Below are positions 1-6,677 of a stretch of DNA of 8,757 bases, in pieces (positions within the stretch are counted from its first letter, which is position 1; the number at the start of each line of letters is the position of its first letter). The translations under genes were made by a program, and so were the position numbers. The stretch covers positions 1-8,757 of the forward strand of contig DCHE01000011.1 in NCBI GenBank assembly GCA_002314775.1, in the 5' to 3' direction. This stretch comes from Lachnospiraceae bacterium UBA1760 (lineage in GTDB: Bacteria > Bacillota > Clostridia > Lachnospirales > Lachnospiraceae). A model generated the notes under the pieces. The model saw only the letters and a list, made by a program, of their open reading frames with translations. It had not been told where the DNA came from and made no database searches.

Positions 1-79
1 CTTCCTTAGCGCCACAACCTACGAGAAGTGTTGCTACCATTGCTACACTTAAAAGTGCACTTAAAACTTTTTTCTTCAT
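1..79 (-). CDS. N-terminus of a secreted lipoprotein, probably a sugar ABC transporter substrate-binding protein (partial)
   Basis: Only the first 26 codons are in the window; the gene continues beyond the left edge. They encode a textbook lipoprotein signal: a Lys-rich start (MKKK), a hydrophobic stretch at residues 5-18, and a lipobox LVGC with the lipidated Cys at residue 22, followed by GAKE. A strong ribosome site (GGGAGGAA) lies 8 bases before the ATG, which fixes the start. The product would be exported and tethered to the outer face of the membrane. This kind of signal, downstream of a sugar-sensing two-component cluster and with its own structured upstream region, suits a galactose/ribose-type binding protein (MglB/RbsB family) heading a transporter operon. 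That role is inferred from context; no part of the mature domain is visible, so other lipoproteins are possible. Confidence 0.75.
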   Translation of the reverse strand, partial: MKKKVLSALLSVAMVATLLVGCGAKE

Positions 80-87
80 TTGAATTG

Positions 88-95
88 TTCCTCCC
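88..95 (-). promoter_or_regulatory. Strong ribosome binding site for the leftmost lipoprotein gene
   Basis: GGGAGGAA on the minus strand is a near-perfect anti-16S match, with 8 bases between it and the ATG at 79. It is stronger than the sites in front of the sensor kinase, anchored sensor and XylF genes, which suggests this gene is translated at a much higher level, as expected for a transport binding protein. Confidence 0.8.
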
Positions 96-121
96 ATTCA
101 AATAATAAATATTTACTACGA

Positions 122-134
122 GATAAACTTTATC
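122..134. promoter_or_regulatory. 13-base perfect palindrome, second candidate operator
   Basis: GATAAA-C-TTTATC on the plus strand is two perfect 6-base arms around one central base, between the possible -10 and the ribosome site of the leftmost gene. Its place in the likely early leader or start-site region would suit a repressor. It is short and AT-rich, so chance occurrence is possible. Confidence 0.3.
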
Positions 135-160
135 ACACATCAAATAGTAATTGTTTGTGA

Positions 161-191
161 CTTTCTTCAAATTTTTGTCAAGTTTTTCCAA
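161..191 (-). promoter_or_regulatory. Three helically phased TTG/A-tract repeats, candidate activator site or bent DNA with -35 region
   Basis: On the minus strand TTGGAAAAAC (191-182), TTGACAAAAAT (181-171) and TTGAAGAAAG (170-161) follow each other with start-to-start spacings of 10 and 11 bases, one helical turn each. The middle unit contains the consensus -35 hexamer TTGACA, but no good -10 lies 15-19 bases after it. The third unit (TTGAAG) is 15 bases from TACTAT at 149-144. In-phase direct repeats at a promoter with a weak core match what AraC-family activators commonly use, and A-tracts one turn apart also bend DNA. The function is inferred. Confidence 0.4.
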
Positions 192-210
192 CTTGTCACC
201 ATGTGACTAG
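192..210. promoter_or_regulatory. 19-base imperfect palindrome, candidate operator
   Basis: On the plus strand the arms are CTtGTCAC and GTGACtAG around a 3-base centre (CAT). Seven of eight arm positions pair; the mismatch is t/t. It sits immediately upstream of the phased TTG repeats. No U tract follows on either strand, so a protein-binding site is more plausible than a terminator. The binding protein is unknown; the YesN-type regulator encoded nearby, or an unlinked sugar repressor, are candidates. Confidence 0.45.
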
Positions 211-308
211 CACTTTTTTGTGTTGGTTTACTATATTAACAATTTTGTACTATCATTTTATTTTTGTTAAATTCGGCTTATAGTTTTATTATATCTTATT
301 TTACCCAC

Positions 309-1367
309 CTACTCTGCCACGTTAAGGTACACATCTTCCCTGCTGTGGAATCCACTGTCAATAATTATTTCGTCAATGTTATTTTTATTTACACTTATTG
401 GATCAAGTGCAACGTACGGCACATTATAGGATCCATCATTAATCGTAGGTTTAGCTCCTATTCCATTGCCCTTCGCCATGTCAACTGCATACTTTGCAGC
501 CTCAGACGCCAGCTTTTCGACAGGCTTATATACTGTAATATTCTGTGTACCTTCAACTATATGCTGGCATGCTGCAAGATCTGCATCCTGCCCAACAATA
601 TCAATTACTCCCGCTTTTCTGTATACAGCAAGCATTCTAATAACATTGGTCGCAATATCATCATTTCCGCACATTATCGCATCTGCCGCCGATACTGCAT
701 CCAAATGATCCTTCACATAGTCAGCTGCAAGCTCTGCCTTCCATCCCTCACAAAATGTTTTGTCAATTATCTGTATGTTATTCTTTTTCATAACCGTTTC
801 AAAACCTTCATTAACCATCGAAACGTTATTATCAGCAGGTGCACCGCAAATCATTATTACTTTTTTGTTTTCCTTATGACTTGCTATTTCCTCACCCATC
901 ATCTCACCAACCTGCTCATTATCAAAGCTGATATACATATCAACATTTGCGTTTCTGATAAGTCGATCATATGCGATTACGTGTATTCCTGCATCTTTTG
1001 CTTTTTTGACAACATCCGTAAGCTTATCGGCGTCAATTGCCACAATAACAATTACATCGACCTTTTTTTCAATAAAATATTCTATCTGTGAAATCTGGGT
1101 TTCTATGTCTCCATTGGCACTCTGAACGTTTATTTCTGCTCCCATTTCCTTGGCTGTTGACACAAATACATCTCTGTCTCTTTCCCATCTCTCAATTATA
1201 TAAGAGTCAAAACTTAAACCAATAGTTGGAGTATTTACATTCTTACCGCCCTTTGTATCCTCCTCAGTATTACTGGAATTACATCCTGCAAGAACAGCTA
1301 CCAACATGATGGTAATAATCAAGGTAACCTCTATTCTTTTTATATTATTTCTATTTTTCATTTTCAT
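309..1367 (-). CDS. xylF: XylF-like D-xylose-binding lipoprotein
   Basis: A 352-residue periplasmic-binding protein of the type I (ribose/xylose) fold, exported and lipid-anchored: hydrophobic segment at residues 14-28 and lipobox VLAGC with Cys29. The mature part follows E. coli XylF closely in motif order, as I recall that protein: IIERWERDRD (57-66), VQSANG (81-86), YDR (133-135), YISFDNE (145-151), PADNN (177-181), EGW (207-209), GNDD (234-237), GQDADLA (259-265), VYKP (279-282) and the C-terminal DPISVNKNNI (322-331). Residues expected to hold the pentose (Arg60, Trp61, Asp134, Arg135, Asp179, Asn181, Trp209, Asn235, Asp261, Lys281) are all present, so xylose or a similar sugar is the likely ligand. 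It starts 11 bases after the response-regulator stop; a GGGG-rich stretch 18 bases upstream is a poor ribosome site, so coupling is likely, and ATG at 1361 is an alternative start. No ABC ATPase or permease gene adjoins it. Confidence 0.85.
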   Translation of the reverse strand: MKMKNRNNIKRIEVTLIITIMLVAVLAGCNSSNTEEDTKGGKNVNTPTIGLSFDSYIIERWERDRDVFVSTAKEMGAEINVQSANGDIETQISQIEYFIEKKVDVIVIVAIDADKLTDVVKKAKDAGIHVIAYDRLIRNANVDMYISFDNEQVGEMMGEEIASHKENKKVIMICGAPADNNVSMVNEGFETVMKKNNIQIIDKTFCEGWKAELAADYVKDHLDAVSAADAIMCGNDDIATNVIRMLAVYRKAGVIDIVGQDADLAACQHIVEGTQNITVYKPVEKLASEAAKYAVDMAKGNGIGAKPTINDGSYNVPYVALDPISVNKNNIDEIIIDSGFHSREDVYLNVAE

Positions 1368-1378
1368 TACTGTATGTC

Positions 1379-2980
1379 TCAGTTTCCCCTTCTCTTTTCT
1401 CTTGCCTCAGTAGGTGTAATTCCTGCATACTTCTTAAAGTTTCTAGAGAAATAATTAGGATCTGAATATCCTACCTCTGAACACACCTCTTTTATAGAAA
1501 TATCTGATTCTTCAAGAAGCCTGCTTGCCTCTTCCATACGAAGCCTTGTGAGATATTCAATAAAGTTCTCCCCCGTTTCCTCCTTGAATATTTTGGAGAA
1601 ATAATAGGAACTTATATCTACCTTTTGGGATACATCTTCAAGGGAAATGTCTTTACGGAAGTTTTCCTCCATGTATTTCTTGGCTCTTTCTACCACTGAT
1701 TCCATTCTGTTTTCACTCCTTCTTGCAATAAGTGAAACAGCTTCTGTAATTTTTTCAACAAACCAATTTCTAATTGTATTAAAATCATCCATTGCCATCA
1801 CATCAATCATGTATGTTGTTCTCGACCTGAAATGGTACATGCTGTTAGCATTTTCATAAGCAAGATGCTCTGACCACAGTACAAACTCAAGAGCCTTAAG
1901 CTTAACATCATCAATATGGTTCTGCTGGCTTTCCTCCATCCAATCAAAGAAATCATTTGCAACACTTACAGTTTCTGAAACACGTCCCTTCTGCAACTCG
2001 TCAAACAGTCTCTTTTCTGTATCAATAGGGTAGTCCTCTTCATACTTACAACCTATTGGAATATCATCAATGTGCCCAACTCTTCCAGTTGTCTCAATAA
2101 GAACAGAAAGTGCTTCATTGTATGACTCAAGCATATTTTCAAGTGGTTTAACTGAACCTATTCCAATTCTGAAATTAATATCAAATTTTTCAGAAAGCTT
2201 TCTCGACAGTGCTCTTGCTCTGTCAATCATTTCAATACGCTCATCGTATTCAAATCCAGGTGTCTTTCTCGTAACAAGAACCGGGATTTTATTAGCCATT
2301 ACAAATCCTATTATTCCTGGAAGATAATCCTCTATAAGCATTCTGATTTCACGATATATATTCTGAATTGTGATACCTGCTGCCACAGCACCAGTCATAT
2401 GGTTTCCAACCTGCTCTCTTCCAGCAATAATAACTATCATATAACCATAGTTGTCTTCAATTTCAAGAAGAGATTTATAGTTGGATATATCCTCATCAAA
2501 GTGCTCTCTGAAAAGAAAATTTGAAATAAGACCGTTCTGAATTATCGGAACTACTGTCTCCATTTTCTCCTTGATAATAAGATCTTCGCTTCTCTTACGG
2601 CGTTCTGCATCAATAATTGAAGTAGCTCGGTAGAGAACATCTAATATCTTCTCTCTATCAGCAGGCTTATTAAGATACTCAAGAACTCCAAGGTTAATAG
2701 CTTCCTTGGCGTAATCAAACTTGTCATATGCTGTCATCACAATAAAGATAACATTTTTGTTAGCCTTACGTATCTCTCTCATTGCATCAATTCCGTTTAT
2801 TCCAGGCATCTGTATATCCATAAAAGCTATGTCTGGACGGAAATTTTCTGCAAGTTCAATAACGCTTCTACCTGTTTTGGCATATCTTATCTCGCAGTTA
2901 TTACCAAGTTCCTTTTCTATCATAAATTTTAATGACTCAATAACAATTCCCTCGTCATCAGCCAGAAGTATTTTGTACAT
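1379..2980 (-). CDS. YesN-type response regulator: receiver, GGDEF-like middle and AraC DNA-binding domain
   Basis: A 533-residue cytoplasmic transcription regulator. Residues 1-120 form a receiver domain with the full phosphorylation set: acidic pair Asp8/Asp9, phospho-acceptor Asp55 in FMDIQMPG, Thr83 and Lys105 in the KP motif. Residues about 150-330 resemble the degenerate GGDEF-like domain seen in CdaR/YesN regulators (RIGIGS followed by SYNEAL); no active GGDEF signature is present. Residues about 427-533 carry a double helix-turn-helix AraC domain (446-466 and 495-516, with GYSDPNYFSRNFKK). The start overlaps the kinase gene by 23 bases and has its own GGAG 10 bases upstream. It is the cognate partner of that kinase and should activate sugar-uptake genes; the control region at 122-210 and the unit it belongs to are the obvious targets. 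The inducing sugar is inferred to be xylose or another pentose. Confidence 0.92.
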   Translation of the reverse strand: MYKILLADDEGIVIESLKFMIEKELGNNCEIRYAKTGRSVIELAENFRPDIAFMDIQMPGINGIDAMREIRKANKNVIFIVMTAYDKFDYAKEAINLGVLEYLNKPADREKILDVLYRATSIIDAERRKRSEDLIIKEKMETVVPIIQNGLISNFLFREHFDEDISNYKSLLEIEDNYGYMIVIIAGREQVGNHMTGAVAAGITIQNIYREIRMLIEDYLPGIIGFVMANKIPVLVTRKTPGFEYDERIEMIDRARALSRKLSEKFDINFRIGIGSVKPLENMLESYNEALSVLIETTGRVGHIDDIPIGCKYEEDYPIDTEKRLFDELQKGRVSETVSVANDFFDWMEESQQNHIDDVKLKALEFVLWSEHLAYENANSMYHFRSRTTYMIDVMAMDDFNTIRNWFVEKITEAVSLIARRSENRMESVVERAKKYMEENFRKDISLEDVSQKVDISSYYFSKIFKEETGENFIEYLTRLRMEEASRLLEESDISIKEVCSEVGYSDPNYFSRNFKKYAGITPTEAREKRRGN

Positions 2981-4454
2981 AAATTATTGTCTCCGTACCC
3001 TTATTTTCACCTTCACTAATAATGTCCATAATATCGTCTTCGCCGAAATAAAGCTTAAGTCGGTTAATTACGTTATCAAGTCCAACACCATTGGAATCAG
3101 TAAGTCCTTCATCAGCATGGAACTTACCAGAAAGGATTCTGTCGAGCTTATCCTTTTCAATTCCAACACCATTATCCTTAATACTTATGCAGACTGTATC
3201 CTCCTGTCTGTATACACGGAGGCTTATTTTGCCTTCCCAGTCAATATTTCTGATACCATAGTTAACTGAATTCTCCACAATAGGCTGAAGCGTCATTCCT
3301 GGAAGCTTAACATTAAGAAGTGTCTCGTCTATTTCCTTTTCATAATGAATATCACCTGCAAAACGCACATTCAGAATATAAATATATGTATCTACAAGCC
3401 TTATTTCTTCTCCTAAGGTCACCTCATCCTGATCCTTCTTAATATTATATCTGAAGAAATCAGCCACACGCTGTACATAGGTATATGTTTTCTCGGCGTC
3501 CTCCATCATAGCAAGCTGTGCCCCTGCATTCAGGGTATTGAAAAGAAAATGAGGATTAATCTGGGCTTGAAGATATTTGAGCTGTGCATCCTTAAGATGG
3601 GATTCCATAAGAAGTTCCTTCTCCTTATGTTCTCTCTCTAGCTCCATATTGATTCTAAGCCTTTCAATGTACTGTCTGATATTTTCAACCATCTGATTGA
3701 AAGCCTTTGTAACGACCCCTATTTCATCCTCTGATTCAATAGGAACCATTTCAATATTCAGATTTCCCTCTGATACAACACCTGCAGCATCTGCCAGTTT
3801 TATAAGAGGTCTTGTAATTGAATTTGTAATCAGAATAATCATAAAAACATTCATAATACCAATTATGAAAATACTGACAATATTCATCATTTCAAGAGCC
3901 CTTATACTCGCTGACTGAGACTGATATATTTCCGCATTTGTTCTGAATCGTTCATTATTCAGTTCTGATATCATTGCCTTGAGATATGAGTATACCTTAC
4001 CAGCTTCCTGATACCTAACCTTATATTTCTCAACATTACCGCCTCGTTTTCCGTCAACCGCATAATTTGTCAGGGCGACATACTTCTCGGACATATTCTT
4101 GATATCTCTTTCCATCAAGAGAAGTTTATTTGATGAGATACCTCCATACAGGTCTTCTGTAAGATTTGAATAGTCCTGAACATACCTATAGTAGTCTTCC
4201 ATTGAGGCTGACGATCTAGTGGACAGATAGACTGTAAGTGACTGGTCTATATTATCAAGCATATCTGCAACCTCATTCAGGTTAATATTCTCTGCATATA
4301 CCTTATCAAGAGATTCAAGCATTCTATTCGTATTTACATACATAAAAATGTTCATAAACAGAATAAGTACCGTCGTAAGCAGAAACGATAACATCAGCTT
4401 TGTCTGTATTGAGTTTTTCGCTCGTGTATAAATTTTGTTAGTTAGTTTCTTCAT
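2958..4454 (-). CDS. LytS/YesM-type membrane sensor histidine kinase
   Basis: A 498-residue kinase with two membrane segments (about 19-41 and 188-210) enclosing a roughly 145-residue, helix-rich extracellular region with no recognisable Cache or PAS sensor fold. A HAMP linker (about 211-263, containing PLIKLADAA and EDEIGVVTKAFN) and a coiled-coil stretch (about 262-292) lead to a HisKA_7TM-like/His_kinase (PF06580) core. The phospho-acceptor is His302 in QINPHFLFNTLN; the ATPase has an N box with Asn395 (PIVENSVNYG), DNGVGI (427-432) and NGVGLDNV (455-462). All catalytic motifs are intact. The start overlaps the anchored-sensor gene by 17 bases and has only a weak GGA-like site, so translation is probably coupled. 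In clostridial XylFII-LytS systems such a kinase reads its sugar through an anchored binding protein docking on the extracellular helices; the gene order here fits the same mechanism. Confidence 0.93.
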   Translation of the reverse strand: MKKLTNKIYTRAKNSIQTKLMLSFLLTTVLILFMNIFMYVNTNRMLESLDKVYAENINLNEVADMLDNIDQSLTVYLSTRSSASMEDYYRYVQDYSNLTEDLYGGISSNKLLLMERDIKNMSEKYVALTNYAVDGKRGGNVEKYKVRYQEAGKVYSYLKAMISELNNERFRTNAEIYQSQSASIRALEMMNIVSIFIIGIMNVFMIILITNSITRPLIKLADAAGVVSEGNLNIEMVPIESEDEIGVVTKAFNQMVENIRQYIERLRINMELEREHKEKELLMESHLKDAQLKYLQAQINPHFLFNTLNAGAQLAMMEDAEKTYTYVQRVADFFRYNIKKDQDEVTLGEEIRLVDTYIYILNVRFAGDIHYEKEIDETLLNVKLPGMTLQPIVENSVNYGIRNIDWEGKISLRVYRQEDTVCISIKDNGVGIEKDKLDRILSGKFHADEGLTDSNGVGLDNVINRLKLYFGEDDIMDIISEGENKGTETIIYVQNTSG

Positions 4455-5511
4455 TATTTGTGTCCACGTAATAGGACGAAATATTATTTATATCAATAAG
4501 CCTTGAATCAACGCTGTAATATTCACTGGCAAATCCTGTGGATCTGTATTCAGACAACGCTTCTACGGCATATTTTCCCAGTTCATCAACATCAACGGCA
4601 ATAGTAGCCTCTATAACTCCCTGACGTATTCCTGAAAGAACCGTCTGGGAATCGTGATATCCAATAAGTCTAACAAGACCTACCTTGTTGTAATCGACAA
4701 GCGCCTGATATACAACCTGAGTTGCCTGATCATCAGGACATATAATTACATTCGGCGTAAGTTCTTCGTCAATAAACAGTTGTCGAATCATCTCTTCCAT
4801 GACAAAGTTATCACTTCCATCAACAGCATATGAAACAACCTGAACGAATGTCCCATCCTCAAGTGCACTGTTTATCGTATCCTGTACTCCTGCAAAAATA
4901 AGTGTCTCTGTGGTATCGGGTCTTGATGAGTCGTTGATTACAATAACAGTTTCGTTTCCGGCCAACTCTTTTGAGACTACCTGCTGTCCATATATTTTTC
5001 CAAGATTATAGGCACCAACCTGAACTGAGCTTCGACGCGATGTATCTGGACGGTCACTTAGAAGTGTAACCACATCTATGCCTTCCGCCTCCGCATTGTC
5101 AATGAGATTCTTCATTTTCTGTGTATCATCCGCCTCAACAATTATTCCGTCAACATTAGAAGCAATTGCTATTTCAAAAAGTTCCTCTATGGAATAATCA
5201 TGGTCTATTCTCTGAGACAGCATATCAACACATATTCCTAGCTCGTCTCCCCGGTTTTTAGCAGACTCAAAAACCTGTCTGTTAAATTCAGTATTATCGC
5301 ATATCAGGGCATAATACTGACTGTATTCAATGCTGCCCGAATTATTAATTTCATTTTTTATTGTACTCTTCGTGTAGACATAGAAATAAAAGCTTACTGC
5401 AGTAACAATAAGCATTACTAGAATAGAAATAAAAACAGTGATAACAAGGGGGCGTTTCCCCCTTGCACCACTGTTATCAGTTTTTTTGTTTGTAAGATTA
5501 TTTTCGCTCAT
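4438..5511 (-). CDS. Membrane-anchored periplasmic-binding-protein-like sugar sensor (XylFII-like)
   Basis: A 357-residue protein with a short basic cytoplasmic tail (KK, RGKRP), a single membrane anchor (about residues 22-46) and no lipobox or cleavage site, followed by a type I periplasmic-binding fold on the outer face (about 64-327). Fold landmarks: NVDGIIVEADD, VVTLLSDRPD, VGAYNLGKIYGQQV, ELTPNVIICPDD and VRLIGYHDS. Anchoring instead of lipidation, and position directly before a LytS-type kinase, mark it as a sensor subunit like clostridial XylFII rather than a transporter component. Several usual ligand residues are changed: the Arg of the R-x-x-GF motif is absent (TLIFAGV), and the usual GFD is GYH. 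Its ligand therefore may differ from that of the XylF nearby. I chose the ATG at 5511; an in-frame TTG at 5520 would add three residues. Neither has a good ribosome site. It follows the buk stop by 15 bases. Confidence 0.85.
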   Translation of the reverse strand: MSENNLTNKKTDNSGARGKRPLVITVFISILVMLIVTAVSFYFYVYTKSTIKNEINNSGSIEYSQYYALICDNTEFNRQVFESAKNRGDELGICVDMLSQRIDHDYSIEELFEIAIASNVDGIIVEADDTQKMKNLIDNAEAEGIDVVTLLSDRPDTSRRSSVQVGAYNLGKIYGQQVVSKELAGNETVIVINDSSRPDTTETLIFAGVQDTINSALEDGTFVQVVSYAVDGSDNFVMEEMIRQLFIDEELTPNVIICPDDQATQVVYQALVDYNKVGLVRLIGYHDSQTVLSGIRQGVIEATIAVDVDELGKYAVEALSEYRSTGFASEYYSVDSRLIDINNISSYYVDTNNEETN

Positions 5512-5526
5512 ACAATCCAATAATTA

Positions 5527-6594
5527 TTAGTACTGCTTAGCCTCTTCTTCGCCATTAAGCACTCTGAGGCCACCCTGTACTAAAGCTAAAAGCTCGTCCT
5601 CTCCAGGATATACTGTGAAAGGTGCAATCCATTCACAACGCTCTTTAAGCTTTGCAACAACATACTTATCGTATGCGATACCACCTGTAACTATTATCTG
5701 ATCAACCTTTCCCTCAAGAACTGTTGCCATAGCACCAATGTTCTTTGACATCTGGAGAATGAATGCATCTCTTACTTCTGCTGCCTTTGCATCTCCTTCA
5801 TTAACCATCTTCTCAACATCTCTCATATCGTTTGTACCAACATAAGCGTTGAAACCACCATTACCAACAAGCTTCTTGTAAACCTGCTGCTGTGTATACT
5901 CTCCTGAGAAGCACATCTTAACAAGTGCACCTACAGGAACCGCTCCTGATCTCTCTGGTGAGAAAGCTCCATCTCCATCAAGTGCGTTGTTTATGTCAAC
6001 AACCTTACCATTCTTATGAGGTCCTACTGAAACACCACCACCCATATGAACAACGATAAGATTTAATTCCTCGTAGTTCTTTCCAATTTCCTTAGCATAT
6101 CTCTTAGCAACAGCCTTCTGGTTAAGAGCATGGAAGATACTTACTCTTGGAAGCTCTGGAACACCTGAGTATCTTGAGATTGGCATAAGCTCATCAACTA
6201 CTACAGGATCAACAATATATGAAGGAACACCGATTGAATCACCGATTTCTCTTGCTAAAATACCACCAAGATTCGATGCATGCTGTCCTGATACACCTTT
6301 CTTAAGGTCTTCAACAAGCTCGTCTGTACATGCATATGTACCACCTGGAATAGGCTTAAGCATTCCGCCACGACCAACAACCATGTTAAGGGAATTGATA
6401 TCAAAGTCCTTAGACTTAAGGAGATTGATGATAATGTCCTTTCTAAAGTCCTTCTGATCAACAATCTGCTCATACTGAGCAATCTCTTCTGTTGAATGAC
6501 GAAGTGTTTCCTCAAATAAAAGTGTTTCATCCTCAAATACACCAATTTTTGTACTTGTAGAACCAGGATTAATAATTAAGCTCTTTACTGACAT
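5527..6594 (-). CDS. buk: Butyrate kinase
   Basis: A cytoplasmic 355-residue enzyme, the usual Buk length, that transfers phosphate between butyryl phosphate and ADP to give butyrate and ATP: the energy-yielding last step of this butyrate route. It belongs to the acetokinase/ASKHA fold. Visible motifs: N-terminal phosphate loop INPGSTSTKIGVF (8-20), GRGG (74-77), SGQHASNLGG (102-111), FHALNQKAVAKR (154-165), HMGGGVSVGPH (183-193), DGDGAFSPERSGAVP (206-220) and the C-terminal nucleotide motif IIVTGGIAYDK (300-310). No truncation or missing motif is seen. The ATG at 6594 is preferred over an in-frame TTG at 6600 because AAAGGAA (6604-6610) is well spaced from the ATG and too close to the TTG. 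It follows ptb by 83 bases and ends in tandem TAA stops. Branched-chain or isobutyrate substrates are possible, but the ptb partner supports butyrate. Confidence 0.96.
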   Translation of the reverse strand: MSVKSLIINPGSTSTKIGVFEDETLLFEETLRHSTEEIAQYEQIVDQKDFRKDIIINLLKSKDFDINSLNMVVGRGGMLKPIPGGTYACTDELVEDLKKGVSGQHASNLGGILAREIGDSIGVPSYIVDPVVVDELMPISRYSGVPELPRVSIFHALNQKAVAKRYAKEIGKNYEELNLIVVHMGGGVSVGPHKNGKVVDINNALDGDGAFSPERSGAVPVGALVKMCFSGEYTQQQVYKKLVGNGGFNAYVGTNDMRDVEKMVNEGDAKAAEVRDAFILQMSKNIGAMATVLEGKVDQIIVTGGIAYDKYVVAKLKERCEWIAPFTVYPGEDELLALVQGGLRVLNGEEEAKQY

Positions 6595-6603
6595 AATCAA
6601 TGT

Positions 6604-6610
6604 TTCCTTT
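6604..6610 (-). promoter_or_regulatory. Ribosome binding site that decides the buk start
   Basis: AAAGGAA on the minus strand ends 9 bases before the ATG at 6594 but only 3 bases before the alternative TTG at 6600. The spacing supports the ATG, giving a 355-residue Buk that begins MSVKSLIINPG. Confidence 0.65.
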
Positions 6611-6637
6611 CTTTTTTTAACTTTCTTGTATTAAATT

Positions 6638-6661
6638 AAGCAATTGTTCTTCTCTTTGCTT
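6638..6661 (-). other. Short inverted repeat in the ptb-buk gap
   Basis: AAGCAA and TTGCTT, 6-base perfect arms with a 12-base purine-rich loop, lie in the 83-base gap between ptb and buk. The RNA stem would be weak and no U tract follows, so it is not an intrinsic terminator. An RNA-processing or stability element that sets the Ptb:Buk ratio is conceivable, but chance is equally likely. The rest of the gap is purine-rich and shows no promoter. Confidence 0.25.
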
Positions 6662-6677
6662 TAAAATCCCAGACAAA

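Larger units (their letters stand above)
80..308 (-). other. 229-base intergenic control region before the leftmost lipoprotein gene
   Basis: This very AT-rich stretch separates the xylF-like stop codon from the next start. No GC-rich hairpin followed by a U run is visible, so I see no intrinsic terminator for the upstream operon. Reading toward the gene it holds: a perfect TATAAT (288-293) with no -35 match; an A6 tract (214-219); a 19-base palindrome (192-210); three phased TTG/A-tract repeats (161-191), the middle one containing a consensus TTGACA (176-181); a possible -10 TACTAT (144-149); a 13-base palindrome (122-134); and the ribosome site. A long AT-rich inverted repeat (236-242 with 264-270) is too weak to call. 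The layout suggests an activator-dependent promoter, but the transcription start cannot be placed. Confidence 0.6.

Noticed and set aside
192..210. Palindrome as an intrinsic terminator for the xylF operon
   Set aside because: The stem is only 8 pairs with a mismatch and no U tract follows on the minus strand; an operator is the better reading.
288..293. Perfect TATAAT just after the xylF stop as the promoter of the left-edge gene
   Set aside because: No -35 match at 16-18 bases and no extended -10; the DNA is so AT-rich that the hexamer is expected by chance.
264..1091. Plus-strand open frame of 275 codons opposite xylF
   Set aside because: It is antisense to a clear XylF-family gene, rich in Cys/Ile/Tyr/Asn with no recognisable domain, and has no ribosome site; it is a shadow frame.
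2721..3269. Plus-strand open frame of 182 codons over the kinase-regulator junction
   Set aside because: Antisense to two intact genes with conserved motifs in the other frame; composition unlike a real protein and no start signals.
5512..5520. TTG at 5520 as the start of the anchored sensor
   Set aside because: It adds only three residues, TTG is rare, and no ribosome site supports it; the ATG at 5511 is preferred, with moderate certainty.
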